Below, piece after piece: positions 26,227-36,162 of a DNA stretch of 64,000 nucleotides. Origin of the DNA: Argonema antarcticum A004/B2 (GTDB taxonomy: Bacteria; Cyanobacteriota; Cyanobacteriia; Cyanobacteriales; Aerosakkonemataceae); contig NZ_JAIQZN010000001.1 in the NCBI RefSeq assembly GCF_023333585.1, positions 124,001 through 188,000 on the forward strand, written 5' to 3'. The position numbers were made by a program, and so were the translations under genes. The notes under the pieces are model-generated. The model saw only the letters and a program-made list of their open reading frames with translations, had not been told where the DNA came from and ran no database searches. Position 1 is the stretch's first letter. The number at the start of each line of letters is the position of its first letter.

Positions 26227-26871
26227 CTACAGGGGAAAGTCTTTCTGAAAACCTTGGCGAGTCAATGGCTGTTCCAGCACCAAACCTTCACCGCCTAAAG
26301 TCTCCAGGCGTTTCCCATCCACAGAGATAAACACCTTGGCATTGGGGTCTAAGCTGGTAGCCGTGTAGATGACTTGTCCCAAACGCCCCGTCATCGAAGC
26401 ACTGCCACCCCCAGACATAAACTCCTGGGACAGATCGACACTAACACCTTCATTTTGAACGGTTACGCTTCGGAGTTTGGTTCCTTTGGGAATGCTTGTA
26501 GAAACGCGGTCATTGGTATCGCTAGGCCCAGCCAATAAGCGGATGAAAGCTTGCTCTAAAATAGCGCTGGGATTTTTGCTTGCAGCCTTATCCAGCGTTA
26601 CAGGACGAGCAACCAACTCAAATTTATTGTCCCGATCTTGAAGCCAATAAATATCAGCCGTATCCTGTACTGGTAATGGCTGCAGAGAGTTGGGAGACGT
26701 GGGGCTAGGGCTAGGGCTAGGGGTAGAGGAAGGGGTAGGGGTAGGGGTAGAGGTAGGAGTCCGCGAGTTTAATGCCAACCAAACCGTTCCGCCACCAATA
26801 GCCAAAATCAACGCCCCGATAGTCGCAATGGCACGACTAGAAACACGACGAGGTGGTTGTCGGTTATCCAT
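26227..26871 (-). CDS. GerMN domain-containing membrane-anchored protein
   Basis: The 214-residue protein has an N-terminal TM anchor (about 13-33), a Thr/Pro/Ser linker (36-62) and a GerMN domain (AILEQAFIRLLAGPS, then SIPKGTKLRSVTVQNEGVSVDLSQEF, then KVFISVDGKRLETLGG). It probably faces the periplasm. GerMN domains bind partners in spore and envelope proteins; in cyanobacteria no role is established. It is a distant partner of the secreted protein at 16334. Confidence 0.9.
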   Translation of the reverse strand: MDNRQPPRRVSSRAIATIGALILAIGGGTVWLALNSRTPTSTPTPTPSSTPSPSPSPTSPNSLQPLPVQDTADIYWLQDRDNKFELVARPVTLDKAASKNPSAILEQAFIRLLAGPSDTNDRVSTSIPKGTKLRSVTVQNEGVSVDLSQEFMSGGGSASMTGRLGQVIYTATSLDPNAKVFISVDGKRLETLGGEGLVLEQPLTRQGFQKDFPL

Positions 26872-27035
26872 AAACAGGTATCTCCGTAAGAATTGGCGGG
26901 TTTGGTGTGAGGAGACGGTCAGTCATTCGATGCGAGGATTTTGGATTGACCCAAAGGATGAATCCGGTTGGCTCCCAAAGCAATAATTTCTTGGTAATCC
27001 AAAGTACGCAAAAATGCGATTATTACCGGGAAATA

Positions 27036-27899
27036 TTAGTTTTTCCCTTTTTCAGGAGCGGGTTGTGGCTGTACTCGCACAAACGCCGCTATCTCCATTT
27101 GCTTTGGATTTACATTTAATTGTAAGAGCCGCGCTGTAATTCCGGCTTCTTCCAGTTTATGTAGATCTAACTGCTGAGTGAGACTTTGCACGATCGGGTT
27201 TAGCAAGAAAGCCGGAACGGGATTATCGTTGAGAGAGGCTTTTGGCGAAACAAATTGCACCTGATGCCCAGAAACTATACCCAGTCCCGACTCTACTGTA
27301 AGAGTCAGCTGTTTGGAACTGTTTTGCTCGGTTACAGTTTCGCCTTTTTCCTGTAATGCCACCTGCAAGCGCAGGCGATTATCAGCTAGAAATTCCACCC
27401 GTGGATCGGTTAACTCGTAGGCTTGGGCCTGTTGGCCGCCCATATTGCCCAAAAAGCGGTTTCCCAGAGTCCGCAACCTAGCTGTTACAGCTGGTGATTG
27501 CAGGAGTTTGTTGATATCTTGCTCGGTTAAAACTAAACGCAATCCCGCCTGCACTGGTTGCCGCAAAGCCCCTGTTGGCAATCTCTGAGCCCCTTGGGGG
27601 GGGGAACTCGGACGGGGCTGTCTAAGATCCTGTAAATTGACATCAAGGCGATCGGTTTCCAATTCCAGGGCGGCTATTCGCAAATTTGGCGTCACCCACA
27701 AGCCGCGCCCAGCAATCCGTACTCGTTGTACTTTACCTTGTATAAGTTGGTGGGAGGGAGCATTGTCAACGCGGACTTGCAGCTGTTCCACCTTGGTAAA
27801 TCGGGAGCGAATCGCATTCTGGGCCACGCGATCGACGACTAAGCCAACTGGGGAGAGAAAACCAAGCAAGCCGGATAAGAGGATTGTGATTAATTCCAT
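27036..27899 (-). CDS. DUF2993 family protein
   Basis: A 287-residue protein with an N-terminal hydrophobic segment (LITILLSGLLGFLSPVGLV). The rest matches DUF2993 (FTKVEQLQVRVDNAPSHQLI, LRIAALELETDRLDVNL, LTEQDINKLLQSPAV). Family knowledge: DUF2993 includes LmeA-type phospholipid-binding lipoproteins of actinobacteria; in cyanobacteria it is a conserved protein of unknown role. Envelope location is likely. Confidence 0.88.
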   Translation of the reverse strand: MELITILLSGLLGFLSPVGLVVDRVAQNAIRSRFTKVEQLQVRVDNAPSHQLIQGKVQRVRIAGRGLWVTPNLRIAALELETDRLDVNLQDLRQPRPSSPPQGAQRLPTGALRQPVQAGLRLVLTEQDINKLLQSPAVTARLRTLGNRFLGNMGGQQAQAYELTDPRVEFLADNRLRLQVALQEKGETVTEQNSSKQLTLTVESGLGIVSGHQVQFVSPKASLNDNPVPAFLLNPIVQSLTQQLDLHKLEEAGITARLLQLNVNPKQMEIAAFVRVQPQPAPEKGKN

Positions 27900-27928
27900 T
27901 GGGGAAAAGGTGATTGGTGATTGGTGAT

Positions 27929-27965
27929 TAGTCAGTTGTCAGTTGTCAGTTGTCAGTTGTCAGTT
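27929..27965. repeat. Heptamer repeat (TCAGTTG)n
   Basis: Five consecutive TCAGTTG units, followed at 27985-28015 by CCCACTC-type repeats. They lie in the gap between proS and the DUF2993 gene. Confidence 0.85.
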
Positions 27966-28039
27966 GAAGAATAAAAAAGGTTACTCACTCTCCCACTCCC
28001 CCACTCTCCCACTCCCCCCTTTTTGAAGGGGTGACTTTT

Positions 28040-29845
28040 CTAGCTAACAGCTGCATCAATCCACTGTTTGAGTGTGGCAACAACTTCATCAAGAGCAATT
28101 TCATGAGCTTTGTGATTTGCTCTTTCCACAACTTCAACTTTGCCTGATTTAAGAGATTTTCCGGTGACAATCCGATAGGGAATTCCAATCAAATCGGCAT
28201 CTTTGAATTTGACCCCTGCGCGTTCGTTGCGGTCATCAAGTAGAGTTTCGATTCCAGCTTTATTTAGCTGCTCGTAGAGTTTTTCGGCTGCTTGCAGTTG
28301 CTCAGCGTCACTGACATTGGGAACTGAGATGATGACGTGATAAGGTGCGATCGCAACAGGCCAAATTATCCCATCTTTGTCGTAAGATTGCTCTACAGCA
28401 GATTGAGCTAAGCGCGATACGCCGACACCATAACAACCCATCACTAGGGGAACTTCTTCACCTTGTTCGTTGGTGTAGGTTGCTCCCAGTGCTTTAGAAT
28501 ATTTGGTGCCTAGTTGGAAAATGTGACCGACTTCAATTCCTCTGGCACTTTGTAAGGTTTGATCGGGGTTGTGCATGGCCCGATCGCCCGGACGAGCTTT
28601 TCTTACATCCACCACAATTTCTGGTAATTTGAATTGATCTCCCCAATTAGCACCAACAACATGATAACCAGATTCATTAGAGCCGGTGACGAAATTCTTT
28701 AAATCGACAGCAGTCCGATCGATCAATCGCAGAAACTTAGCATTAACCTGCTTATTCGAGGCAATATAATCATCGCCGACATCGGGAGCAATATATCCCA
28801 AAGGTAAACATTTTGACGCCCATTTTTGTTGTGCTTCTGCGTCTGGAACCGTCAGCAATAACAAAGTTTTCCCGCCATATTTCGCCGCCAACTTAGTCAA
28901 TTCATTCTGCAATTTTACCTCATTTACTTCTTGATCGGCGCGAATTATCACCAGCACCAACACTGTCATGCCATTATCGTAAACAGCCTGATAAAGGACA
29001 TTTTTCACCACTTGAGTGGGAGAACATTTGAGGAATTGGCATAGTTTTTCTATAGTATCAGTTCCGGGTGTTTCCCGTTTTTCATAACTTGTGAAAATAG
29101 AAGTTTCTGCATCGGCTGGCAAAGAAACAGCTTTTTCTACATTAGCCGCGTACTGACCATCTTCGGTGTATAAAACTTCATCTTCTCCCGCTTCAGCCAA
29201 TACCATAAATTCTTGAGAACCAGAACCACCAATTGCACCTGAATCAGCTTGCACTGCACGGAAACTTAAACCGCTTCGCCGCAACATATTGCTGTAAGCT
29301 TGGTGCATATCCTGATAAGTTTTCTTCAGGCTTTCCTCATCAGCGTGGAACGAATAACCATCTTTCATAATGAATTCGCGTCCGCGCATCAAGCCAAATC
29401 TGGGGCGGATTTCATCGCGGAATTTGGTTTGAATTTGGTACAAGTGCAGGGGTAATTGCCGATAGGAACGAATCATTTCCTTAGCAATAGTAGTAATTAC
29501 CTCTTCGTGAGTTGGCCCCAATCCTAATTCTCGCTCTTGTCTGTCTTTGAGGGCAAACATAATACCCTCAGCTTGGGTGTAGGTGTCCCAGCGACCGGAT
29601 TCGCGCCACAACTCTGAGGGTTGCAGTTGCGGTAGCAGACACTCTTGTGCTAGTGTAGCGTTCATTTCCTCGCGCACAATCTGAGAAACTTTTTGCAGCA
29701 CGCGCCACATCAGGGGGAGATAAGCGTAGATACCGCTACCGATGCGACGAATGTAGCCTGCGCGGAGTAGTAATTTATGGCTGGGGATTTCTGCTTCGGC
29801 TGGATCTTCCCGCAGTGTAACGAATAACATTTGAGAGAGTCGCAT
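28040..29845 (-). CDS. proS: Prolyl-tRNA synthetase (bacterial type)
   Basis: A 601-residue class II synthetase. Motif 1 region [16 protein letters not shown], motif 2 region [18 protein letters not shown], and motif 3 region [17 protein letters not shown] are visible. The INS editing domain lies between motifs 2 and 3 (about 230-385), and a C-terminal anticodon-binding domain follows. It charges tRNA-Pro and edits Ala-tRNA-Pro. Length and all motifs are typical. The identification is secure. Confidence 0.97.
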   Translation of the reverse strand: MRLSQMLFVTLREDPAEAEIPSHKLLLRAGYIRRIGSGIYAYLPLMWRVLQKVSQIVREEMNATLAQECLLPQLQPSELWRESGRWDTYTQAEGIMFALKDRQERELGLGPTHEEVITTIAKEMIRSYRQLPLHLYQIQTKFRDEIRPRFGLMRGREFIMKDGYSFHADEESLKKTYQDMHQAYSNMLRRSGLSFRAVQADSGAIGGSGSQEFMVLAEAGEDEVLYTEDGQYAANVEKAVSLPADAETSIFTSYEKRETPGTDTIEKLCQFLKCSPTQVVKNVLYQAVYDNGMTVLVLVIIRADQEVNEVKLQNELTKLAAKYGGKTLLLLTVPDAEAQQKWASKCLPLGYIAPDVGDDYIASNKQVNAKFLRLIDRTAVDLKNFVTGSNESGYHVVGANWGDQFKLPEIVVDVRKARPGDRAMHNPDQTLQSARGIEVGHIFQLGTKYSKALGATYTNEQGEEVPLVMGCYGVGVSRLAQSAVEQSYDKDGIIWPVAIAPYHVIISVPNVSDAEQLQAAEKLYEQLNKAGIETLLDDRNERAGVKFKDADLIGIPYRIVTGKSLKSGKVEVVERANHKAHEIALDEVVATLKQWIDAAVS

Positions 29846-29962
29846 CGTTTGTTCCTTTTGCCAATTGAGATGATTGCTTTCTTCAGTCTATAACATCAGC
29901 TGTAATCGCTAGTTAAGTGCTATAGACCTTTAAAGCTACTCTATAATCTAAAGAAGCTTAAA

Positions 29963-30556
29963 TTGCAGTTGGCGTGTGAGGCTGAATTGACTAGCATTGG
30001 CTCGTATCAAGTAAAAATTCAAGATCGAGCGGCTGGAGAGCAAGTGGCTCTAATTTTGGCCGCAAAAGAAGATGATATGCCTAGAGATTGGTCTTTTAGC
30101 TGGTCTAGCTTGTGGAAAAATACTAATTTTGAGTGCCAAAATATTGTCAAACTCGTTTATACCGATCGAATGTGGGGATTGGTGCGATATGGTCTTTATC
30201 CTTATCCCGGTTCTCCAAAATACCTGGAAATCGAACAATTAGAGGCATATCCTACCAGTCAAGATGAGTCGGCTGACCGACCGATCGCTCCTATCGGTAA
30301 ATGGTTAATATGGTATTGTATCGAGATTGCATTAAGATATTGTACAGTACCAGAAAATAAGCCTTTAGTTGTTCTGGTTTCTCTAGAATCAGCTGTCTCA
30401 TACTACAGAGACGTTATTATGATGGAGTATCTGGGGCCAGCGCCCAGCCCACCAGGAGAAGATTTATATGCCTTCAGATTCTCACCAACAGCAGCCAGAA
30501 GTTTCTGCGAACGACAAGAAAATCAATACGGAGTCCCTACCCTTGTTAACCAGTGA
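29963..30556 (+). CDS. Hypothetical protein, possibly acetyltransferase-like
   Basis: A 197-residue soluble protein starting at a TTG. It is rich in aromatic residues (WSFSWSSLW, MWGLVRYGLYPYPG) and reads like a compact globular domain. The order of a sheet segment, WLIWYCIEIAL helix, LVSLESAVSYYRD and YLGPAP-turn is reminiscent of a GNAT acetyltransferase, but no clear acetyl-CoA loop is seen. Its last 89 bases overlap the start of the next gene in another frame. No stronger family assignment is possible. Confidence 0.65.
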   Translation: MQLACEAELTSIGSYQVKIQDRAAGEQVALILAAKEDDMPRDWSFSWSSLWKNTNFECQNIVKLVYTDRMWGLVRYGLYPYPGSPKYLEIEQLEAYPTSQDESADRPIAPIGKWLIWYCIEIALRYCTVPENKPLVVLVSLESAVSYYRDVIMMEYLGPAPSPPGEDLYAFRFSPTAARSFCERQENQYGVPTLVNQ

Positions 30557-30776
30557 AGAGGTAAAGGCTGGGACAAAGGTTATTCTGACTCACGCTGGAC
30601 GGCAAGCTGATGTAAAAAGATCTGGACTTGGGGAGCTATTTGGTGTTGCTGATTTGCTGCCTAACGTGGGAGAAACTGCTCCTAAAGTAGATCGAAACGC
30701 TCCAAGCGTGAACCGCGTAGGCAGATCGATTAAGCGTAATAAGCAATCTCCAAATGATAGTGAGATCACTGCTTAA
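30468..30776 (+). CDS. Hypothetical small hydrophilic protein
   Basis: A 102-residue protein, polar and probably largely disordered at both ends (SDSHQQQPEV start, KRNKQSPNDS end), with a short ordered-looking core TSEEVKAGTKVILTHAGRQ. The ATG has AGGAG about 9 bases upstream, lying inside the preceding gene, which argues for true translation and coupling. No known family was recognised. Confidence 0.6.
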   Translation: MPSDSHQQQPEVSANDKKINTESLPLLTSEEVKAGTKVILTHAGRQADVKRSGLGELFGVADLLPNVGETAPKVDRNAPSVNRVGRSIKRNKQSPNDSEITA

Positions 30777-30950
30777 ATTGGGGTCTAAGGAAGAGACTAT
30801 TTATCAGGTTCGCGGTAAGACCCCAACTATACCGACAGGTTAGCTGGGGGTATAAAACGGTCAAAATAGGGTAATCCATGTACCCTGTTTTCACAAATAT
30901 TGTTATTGTATTCTATAGAATAAGTCGCCGTAAATCAGTCTAGAACATGA

Positions 30951-31370
30951 TTAGGGCAATATCTCAAGTTCCTGAATAAGTTGGGTAGGGGTGAGAATGC
31001 GAAGGCTGACATTGGTGAAGTCTTGGGGATTGCGGGTAACAATTGCGTCCAGTTGATTGATGACGGCTGTAGAGTATTGAATTGCATCTTCAAAGTCTCG
31101 GAAGTTGGCTGTGAGTGCAATTGAAATTGCGGCTTCATTTACATTGGCAATTCGGCAGAGATTGGCTAGATTTATTAAGAAATAAAGTGCCAAGTCTCGA
31201 CCTTTGGCTTTGCGAATTAGGTAATAAAGATCGCCAAATGTTGAAGCTGAAACATACCCTTCAAATTTCTGCTGCTCAATTAGTAAGAAAATGCGATCGC
31301 TTTCATAAACGAAAGGCTGTCTCTCTATGGCACTATCGAGAATTATGTTGGTGTCAAGGAGTACTTTCAC
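30951..31370 (-). CDS. PIN-domain toxin (VapC-like)
   Basis: A 139-residue PIN nuclease. Acidic metal-binding residues are visible in LLDTNIILD, FRDFEDAIQY and LDAIVTRNPQDF. Family knowledge: single-stranded RNA cleavage as a toxin. The start overlaps the end of the upstream small gene by 4 bp (ATGA), the usual toxin-antitoxin arrangement. Confidence 0.9.
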   Translation of the reverse strand: MKVLLDTNIILDSAIERQPFVYESDRIFLLIEQQKFEGYVSASTFGDLYYLIRKAKGRDLALYFLINLANLCRIANVNEAAISIALTANFRDFEDAIQYSTAVINQLDAIVTRNPQDFTNVSLRILTPTQLIQELEILP

Positions 31371-31654
31371 AGATATTTCTCTTGTAGGGCTTCTAATCTG
31401 GCTTGTTCTGGGTCAAAGTCAGGAGAAACTGGATGGTTATTTGCCGACCATTCTCTCATAAATTTACTTTGGTATTCAAGTTTACTTTGATTACCGACAG
31501 ACGATGAATTCGTTGTGGCATCAGTAGCAATATCAAGATTTTCCACTTCCTGCCAGATGATGACTTCGACATCTCCTACTGGTAGGTCGATCGGTTCTGT
31601 AATAATTAAGTGACCCGCTGGGTCGATTTTAGCTTTCACTTTGTAGGCTTGCAT
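31367..31654 (-). CDS. Putative antitoxin paired with the PIN toxin
   Basis: A 95-residue protein. It begins with a short beta region AKIDPAGHLIITEPIDLPVG, then VEVIIWQE, as in small cyanobacterial antitoxins that accompany PIN toxins. The C-terminal half is acidic and probably wraps the toxin (FDPEQARLEALQEKYL). The 4-bp overlap with the toxin and the gene order support the pairing. It lacks an obvious RHH or AbrB DNA-binding motif. Confidence 0.75.
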   Translation of the reverse strand: MQAYKVKAKIDPAGHLIITEPIDLPVGDVEVIIWQEVENLDIATDATTNSSSVGNQSKLEYQSKFMREWSANNHPVSPDFDPEQARLEALQEKYL

Positions 31655-31834
31655 AAGGTTATGGGATGCGCTTTGAGAATGAGATATTATATATTGTAAT
31701 CTATTGTAAGAGTGAAGGGCCGATCGCGCTATCTTTAGCCTGGGTAGGCAGGCTTTGTCTGTGTAGCCGGGACTTTAGTCGTTTGGCATCTTTCACAATC
31801 TCTGCTATCCAAAATATCGTTATATCCCAGTATT

Positions 31835-33166
31835 ATGGCAGTTTATCAAGACCGCGAAGCGTTCATTCCCTATCATCGGCGCGATATTATCGAACTTTGC
31901 GTTGAAGATGGCCAGTTGCCCACCGCAGATGTGGAAAAGTTCCGCGATTTCTGCGAAATATTGTCGGCTTATTATCATTTTCATCTGCATCAAAGTTTGG
32001 AAATGTTAAAGGATAATTTCGATCCGTTTAACCCGGATGCCGATAGCGAACCGAGAATTGCACTTGGGACCGATCGAAAGGTAAAGATGGAAGCCGAACT
32101 GGTCGCTGCTTTTAAGAATATTCTCCAAAGAGCCAATTACATGGCTTTATCGCCAGAAATGTTACAACGGGCTTTTCAGGAAAAGACTTTAATTGAATTA
32201 AAGACAAAGGTTGATTTTGATGATTTTGAACAGATAGTCTGTTATTACCGAGGCGACAGTCAAAAGATAACTACGGTCAAGAAGTTGTTCAAGAAAGTAA
32301 AACGGAATGTTGCTGTTTTTGAACGGGTAGTATTATTGCTTAAATTCAAGGATGCCGCCTATTTTGAATCAAAAAAAGTTAAGTCCGATCGGCTAAAATT
32401 TGCGCCAGGTAAAATATATATTTATTTTTATAAAAACATCCCCAAATTTGACTTGGAGTTGTTATTTCCGAACGTCAAAATTAGCATGACTTGGAAAGAT
32501 CGGCTTCTGTTTGGCATTCCAGCTATTGGGGCTGCTATTCCGATTCTACTCAAAGTTATACCTCAACTGTTGCTTATTATAAGCGTGATATTATTTGTCG
32601 TCTTCGGCCAAGCAAATATCGGCAAAGAGAATACAAGCAAAAAGGCGGTGCGTGATGTTACGCCTGTATTGGTGGCCACTCTTTCCCTGGCGATAACTTT
32701 TGGCGGTTTCGCCTTCAAGCAATACAGCAGTTATAAAAGCAAGAAAATCCACTTTCAAAAAAAAGTTACCGACACTCTATTTTTTAGGAATTTAGCTAAT
32801 AATGCTAGTGTGTTTGGAGCCTTAATTGATGCTGCTGAAGAAGAAGAATGCAAGGAGATTATCTTAGTTTATTATCATCTGTTAATTAGCAAATTTTCTC
32901 TAAGCCCCGAAGAATTGGACGATAGGATTGAGGAGTGGATGGATGAAAAATTTGGTACGAAAATTGATTTTGATATCAATGGGCCTCTGGTCAATCTGGA
33001 AGCAATACGCGGTAAAATTATCAAGGATGGGTCAGAGGAAGCTAGTACGCCAGAAATACCTTTGCTGAGTTACGATGAACGGGGGTTTTGCAAAGTTGCA
33101 TCCCTAGAGGATGCCAAAAAGATCGTAGATTATGTCTGGGACAATGCGTTTGTCTGCGGAAAATAA
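31835..33166 (+). CDS. DUF3754 family membrane protein, first tandem copy
   Basis: A 443-residue protein with a soluble N-terminal half (DREAFIPYHRRDIIELCVED, FRDFCEILSAYYHF, FEQIVCYYRG, FERVVLLLKFKD, IYIYFYKNIPKFDLELLFPN), two TM segments (about 224-252 and 275-300), and a C-terminal soluble part (DTLFFRNLANNASVFGALID, EEEECKEI). This matches DUF3754/TMEM143-like proteins, whose function is unknown. A close paralogue follows at 33413. Both start with an ATG in a shared context (ATTATGGCA). Confidence 0.88.
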   Translation: MAVYQDREAFIPYHRRDIIELCVEDGQLPTADVEKFRDFCEILSAYYHFHLHQSLEMLKDNFDPFNPDADSEPRIALGTDRKVKMEAELVAAFKNILQRANYMALSPEMLQRAFQEKTLIELKTKVDFDDFEQIVCYYRGDSQKITTVKKLFKKVKRNVAVFERVVLLLKFKDAAYFESKKVKSDRLKFAPGKIYIYFYKNIPKFDLELLFPNVKISMTWKDRLLFGIPAIGAAIPILLKVIPQLLLIISVILFVVFGQANIGKENTSKKAVRDVTPVLVATLSLAITFGGFAFKQYSSYKSKKIHFQKKVTDTLFFRNLANNASVFGALIDAAEEEECKEIILVYYHLLISKFSLSPEELDDRIEEWMDEKFGTKIDFDINGPLVNLEAIRGKIIKDGSEEASTPEIPLLSYDERGFCKVASLEDAKKIVDYVWDNAFVCGK

Positions 33167-33224
33167 GGCCCGATCGCACACCGTAAGCACCTTCCAGCGA
33201 TATCCTAGATGCGATCGGGCCTTA
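33164..33224. terminator. Inverted repeat that includes the stop codon of the first DUF3754 gene
   Basis: TAAGGCCCGATCGCA (33164-33178) is perfectly complementary to 33210-33224, separated by 31 bases. The TAA stop is the first three bases. The gap downstream (33225-33412) holds another cyanobacterial palindrome-type repeat (GCGATAGCTTCGCTTC around 33277-33335) and the leader of the next gene. Confidence 0.6.
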
Positions 33225-33412
33225 CCCGTGGCAGCATCAGATCAGAAATTTTTAGATGGTGTAGTTTGAGAAAGTGCGATTCGCTGACGCGATAGCTTCG
33301 CTTCACGTGCAGCGTGCCGTAGGCAATCGCTATTTCCTTGGTGTCAATAATTGTTTATGCTATTACCTAGATCACCGCTCTCATGAGCCATGCTATTCAA
33401 CACATCAATATT

Positions 33413-34744
33413 ATGGCAATTTATAAAGACCGCGAAGCTTTCATCCCCTATCGTCGCCCCGATTTGATCGAACTTTGCGTTGAAGACGGCGAGTTGGCTC
33501 CCGCAGATGTCGAAAAGTTCCGGGATTTTTGCGAAATATTGTCGTCCTATTACCATTTTCAGTTGCATCAGACTTTAGAGATCTTAAAGGATAACTTTGT
33601 TCCCTTTAACCCGGATGCCGATACCAAGTTAAAAATTGAACCTACTTCAGCGCAGCAAGCGGACATGGAAGCTAAACTGGTTGCAGCTTTTAAGGTTGTC
33701 CTGGAAAGAGCCAATTATGTCCCCCTATCTGAAGAAATGTTACAACGGGCTTTTCTGGAAAACTCGTTGATTGAACTAAAGACAAATGTCGATTTTGAGG
33801 ACTTTGAGCAGATAGTTTGCTACTACCGAGGCGACAATCAGAAAATCACTTCTGTCAAGAAACTTTTGAAGAACGTAGAAAAGACGATTGAGACCTTTGA
33901 GCGGGTGGTATTGTTGCTGAAATTCAAAGATGCTACATATTTTGCATCTAAAAAAGGCAAGCAGAAAAATATGAATTTCACGCCAGGGAAAATGTACATC
34001 TACTTGTATAAAAACATCCCCAAATTTGACCTAGAATTCCTATTTCCCAACATCAAAATCAGCATGACCTGGAAAGACCGTCTTTTGCTTGGCATTCCGG
34101 CTATTGGGGCTGCGGCTTCGGTGGTTGTGAAAATCGTACCCCAAGTGTTGCTGATTGTAGGGGTGATATGGTTTGTGTTCTTCGGAAAAACCAGTTTCCT
34201 AAATTTCAATATCAGCGAGGAAAATGTAAAGAATATAATGCCTGTAATGGTAGCGGCATTGTCTCTGGTGGTGGCGTTAGGTGGGGTTGGCTTCAGGCAA
34301 TATAACAATTACAACTACAAAAAGGTCAAATTTCAAAAAAATGTGACCGACACTCTTTTCTTCAGGAACCTTGCTAATAACGCTAGCGTTTTTGGAGCAT
34401 TAATTGACGCCGCTGAGGAGGAAGAATGTAAAGAAATTCTTTTGGCTTATTATCACCTGCTCACCAGCAAAAAACCGCTTACGCCAGAACAATTGGATAA
34501 CCGAATTGAGACATGGATGGAAAATAAATTCGGTACGAAAATTGACTTTGATATCAAAGGCCCACTCCGCAATCTGGAAGGGATACGGGGCAAAATCATC
34601 AAAGATGGAGTAGATTCAGGAAGTACGCCAGAAATACCTCTGCTGACTTACGATAACGAAGGGTTTTGCAATGTACCATCCCTGGACGATGCCAAAACAA
34701 TCATAGATTACGTTTGGGACAATGCTTTTACGTATGCTACATAA
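33413..34744 (+). CDS. DUF3754 family membrane protein, second tandem copy
   Basis: The frame opens at 33383, but the ATG at 33413 (MAIYKDREAFIPY) aligns with the start of the first copy and gives 443 residues, the same length. It is very similar to the first copy over its whole length, including the TM pair and DTLFFRNLANNASVFGALID, and diverges most in the loop around residues 190-200 and in the TM segments. It is a recent local duplication. The function is unknown. Confidence 0.88.
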   Translation: MAIYKDREAFIPYRRPDLIELCVEDGELAPADVEKFRDFCEILSSYYHFQLHQTLEILKDNFVPFNPDADTKLKIEPTSAQQADMEAKLVAAFKVVLERANYVPLSEEMLQRAFLENSLIELKTNVDFEDFEQIVCYYRGDNQKITSVKKLLKNVEKTIETFERVVLLLKFKDATYFASKKGKQKNMNFTPGKMYIYLYKNIPKFDLEFLFPNIKISMTWKDRLLLGIPAIGAAASVVVKIVPQVLLIVGVIWFVFFGKTSFLNFNISEENVKNIMPVMVAALSLVVALGGVGFRQYNNYNYKKVKFQKNVTDTLFFRNLANNASVFGALIDAAEEEECKEILLAYYHLLTSKKPLTPEQLDNRIETWMENKFGTKIDFDIKGPLRNLEGIRGKIIKDGVDSGSTPEIPLLTYDNEGFCNVPSLDDAKTIIDYVWDNAFTYAT

Positions 34745-34763
34745 TTGATAGGTGCGATCGCAT

Positions 34764-34870
34764 ACAGCGGCTTGCAAATGGGTGAGAAGTAAATTGTAGG
34801 GGCGGGCTTCGCCCCTACGAACTATGATGAAAATCGTTTGATTGTACCTCACGCGGCTGCAAGCCGTTGT
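34764..34870. repeat. MITE-like element with nested hairpin
   Basis: Inverted ends ACAGCGGCTTGCA (34764) and the complement of 34858-34870 match at 12 of 13 positions. Inside, 34796-34818 is a hairpin GTAGGGGC...GCCCCTAC. It lies between the second DUF3754 gene and the CHAT gene; the remaining gap to 34988 is AT-rich and may hold the CHAT promoter. Confidence 0.6.
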
Positions 34871-34988
34871 AAAAAGAGATATGGACAAAAATCACCCAAA
34901 GTGGTGATTTAGGGGGAGCAAAAATCTAGTATTATTAATAAATAGCAACTTGCGTTATGTAAACCAAAATTGGTTTTAATTGACCAAT

Positions 34989-36131
34989 ATGAAAACAACA
35001 ATCCTAATTTTGGCAGCCAATCCAAAAGGGACTGCCCCTCTAGAACTGATGGAAGAAATTCGCGATATTGATGAGGTACTTAAACGCTCAAAGAATCGCG
35101 ATTTGTTTGAAGTTCAATCAAAATTAGCTGTACGTGCTGAAGATTTACAAAATGCTTTATTAGAGACTAAACCAAGAATTGTTCACTTTTCAGGACATGG
35201 TACGGGCAATGAAGGTTTAGTATTACAAAATAATGCTGGTAAAGCACATTTGGTTAGTACTGAAACTTTGGCTAATTTATTTGGGTTGGTGGCAAATTCG
35301 GTCGAATGTGTTTTGTTTAATGCCTGTTACTCTGAAGTACAAGCGAAAGCAATTGTGGAAAAAATTAATTACGTAATTGGGATGCGACAGTCGATTCGAG
35401 ACGATGCTGCGATCGCTTTTACAACGGGTTTTTATGGGGCATTGGGTGGAGGAGAATCAATTGAGTCTGCTTACAGTTTTGGTTGCAATCGCATTCAATT
35501 GGAAATTTCTCGTTCAAGTGTTGTTGGTGTAGATAAAGCTGCGACAGTTCCCGAATATCTCATTCCCGTACTGCTGAAAAAAGAAGTTTTAACTCCTATG
35601 AAAAAAGTCGAAGCCACTCCACAACCTAACGCAAATAATACCTTTGATATTAAGGATAGTAACATTACAAACTTAACAGGTTCAGGTTCAATTATAACAG
35701 GAGATAATTTTATGAACAGTAATGATTATAGCCGCAAAATTGAAATTGGCAGCGTCGGTAGAGATATTAGCGGACAGGCATTAAATTTGGGTGAAATGAA
35801 TATCAGTGGTACTGTGACTAATACGATTGGTCAGTTAGAAAAATCTGATGCCCCTGAAGCACTAAAATTAGCAGAATTGTTGAAACAATTGCAAACGGCG
35901 ATTGAGGCTAATCCCGATTTAAGTGAGGACGATAAAGCCGAGGCTTTAGAACAAGTGAAAGTTTTGGCAGAAGCAGGTAAGAAACCTCAAGAAGGAGGTT
36001 TACAAAAGGCCGCAAAAACAGCTATCAAAGTTTTGAAAGGAACGATTACTAGCTTGCCTGCTGCTGCAAAGTTGGTGGAATATTGTAACGAAATGTTCCC
36101 GACTATTGTTCGTTTGTTAGGTTTGGCTTGA
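34989..36131 (+). CDS. CHAT-domain protease-like protein with C-terminal ITNLxGSG module
   Basis: The frame can start at TTG 34980; the ATG at 34989 (MKTTILILAANPKGT) is the natural start. The N-terminal ~180 residues are a compact CHAT (caspase-like) domain with the catalytic dyad His in HFSGHG (about 70) and Cys in FNACYS (about 113), then MRQSIRDDAAIAF and GFYGALGGG. The C-terminal part has a beta-rich segment DSNITNLTGSGSIITGDN and IEIGSVGRDISGQALNLG, and a helical tail (LKLAELLKQLQTAIE). CHAT peptidases are often effectors in bacterial conflict systems. The same ITNLxGSG motif recurs in the membrane protein at 37140. The substrate is unknown. Confidence 0.85.
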   Translation: MKTTILILAANPKGTAPLELMEEIRDIDEVLKRSKNRDLFEVQSKLAVRAEDLQNALLETKPRIVHFSGHGTGNEGLVLQNNAGKAHLVSTETLANLFGLVANSVECVLFNACYSEVQAKAIVEKINYVIGMRQSIRDDAAIAFTTGFYGALGGGESIESAYSFGCNRIQLEISRSSVVGVDKAATVPEYLIPVLLKKEVLTPMKKVEATPQPNANNTFDIKDSNITNLTGSGSIITGDNFMNSNDYSRKIEIGSVGRDISGQALNLGEMNISGTVTNTIGQLEKSDAPEALKLAELLKQLQTAIEANPDLSEDDKAEALEQVKVLAEAGKKPQEGGLQKAAKTAIKVLKGTITSLPAAAKLVEYCNEMFPTIVRLLGLA

Positions 36132-36162
36132 TTCTGTAAATTGACAATGCAATAAGTGTATG

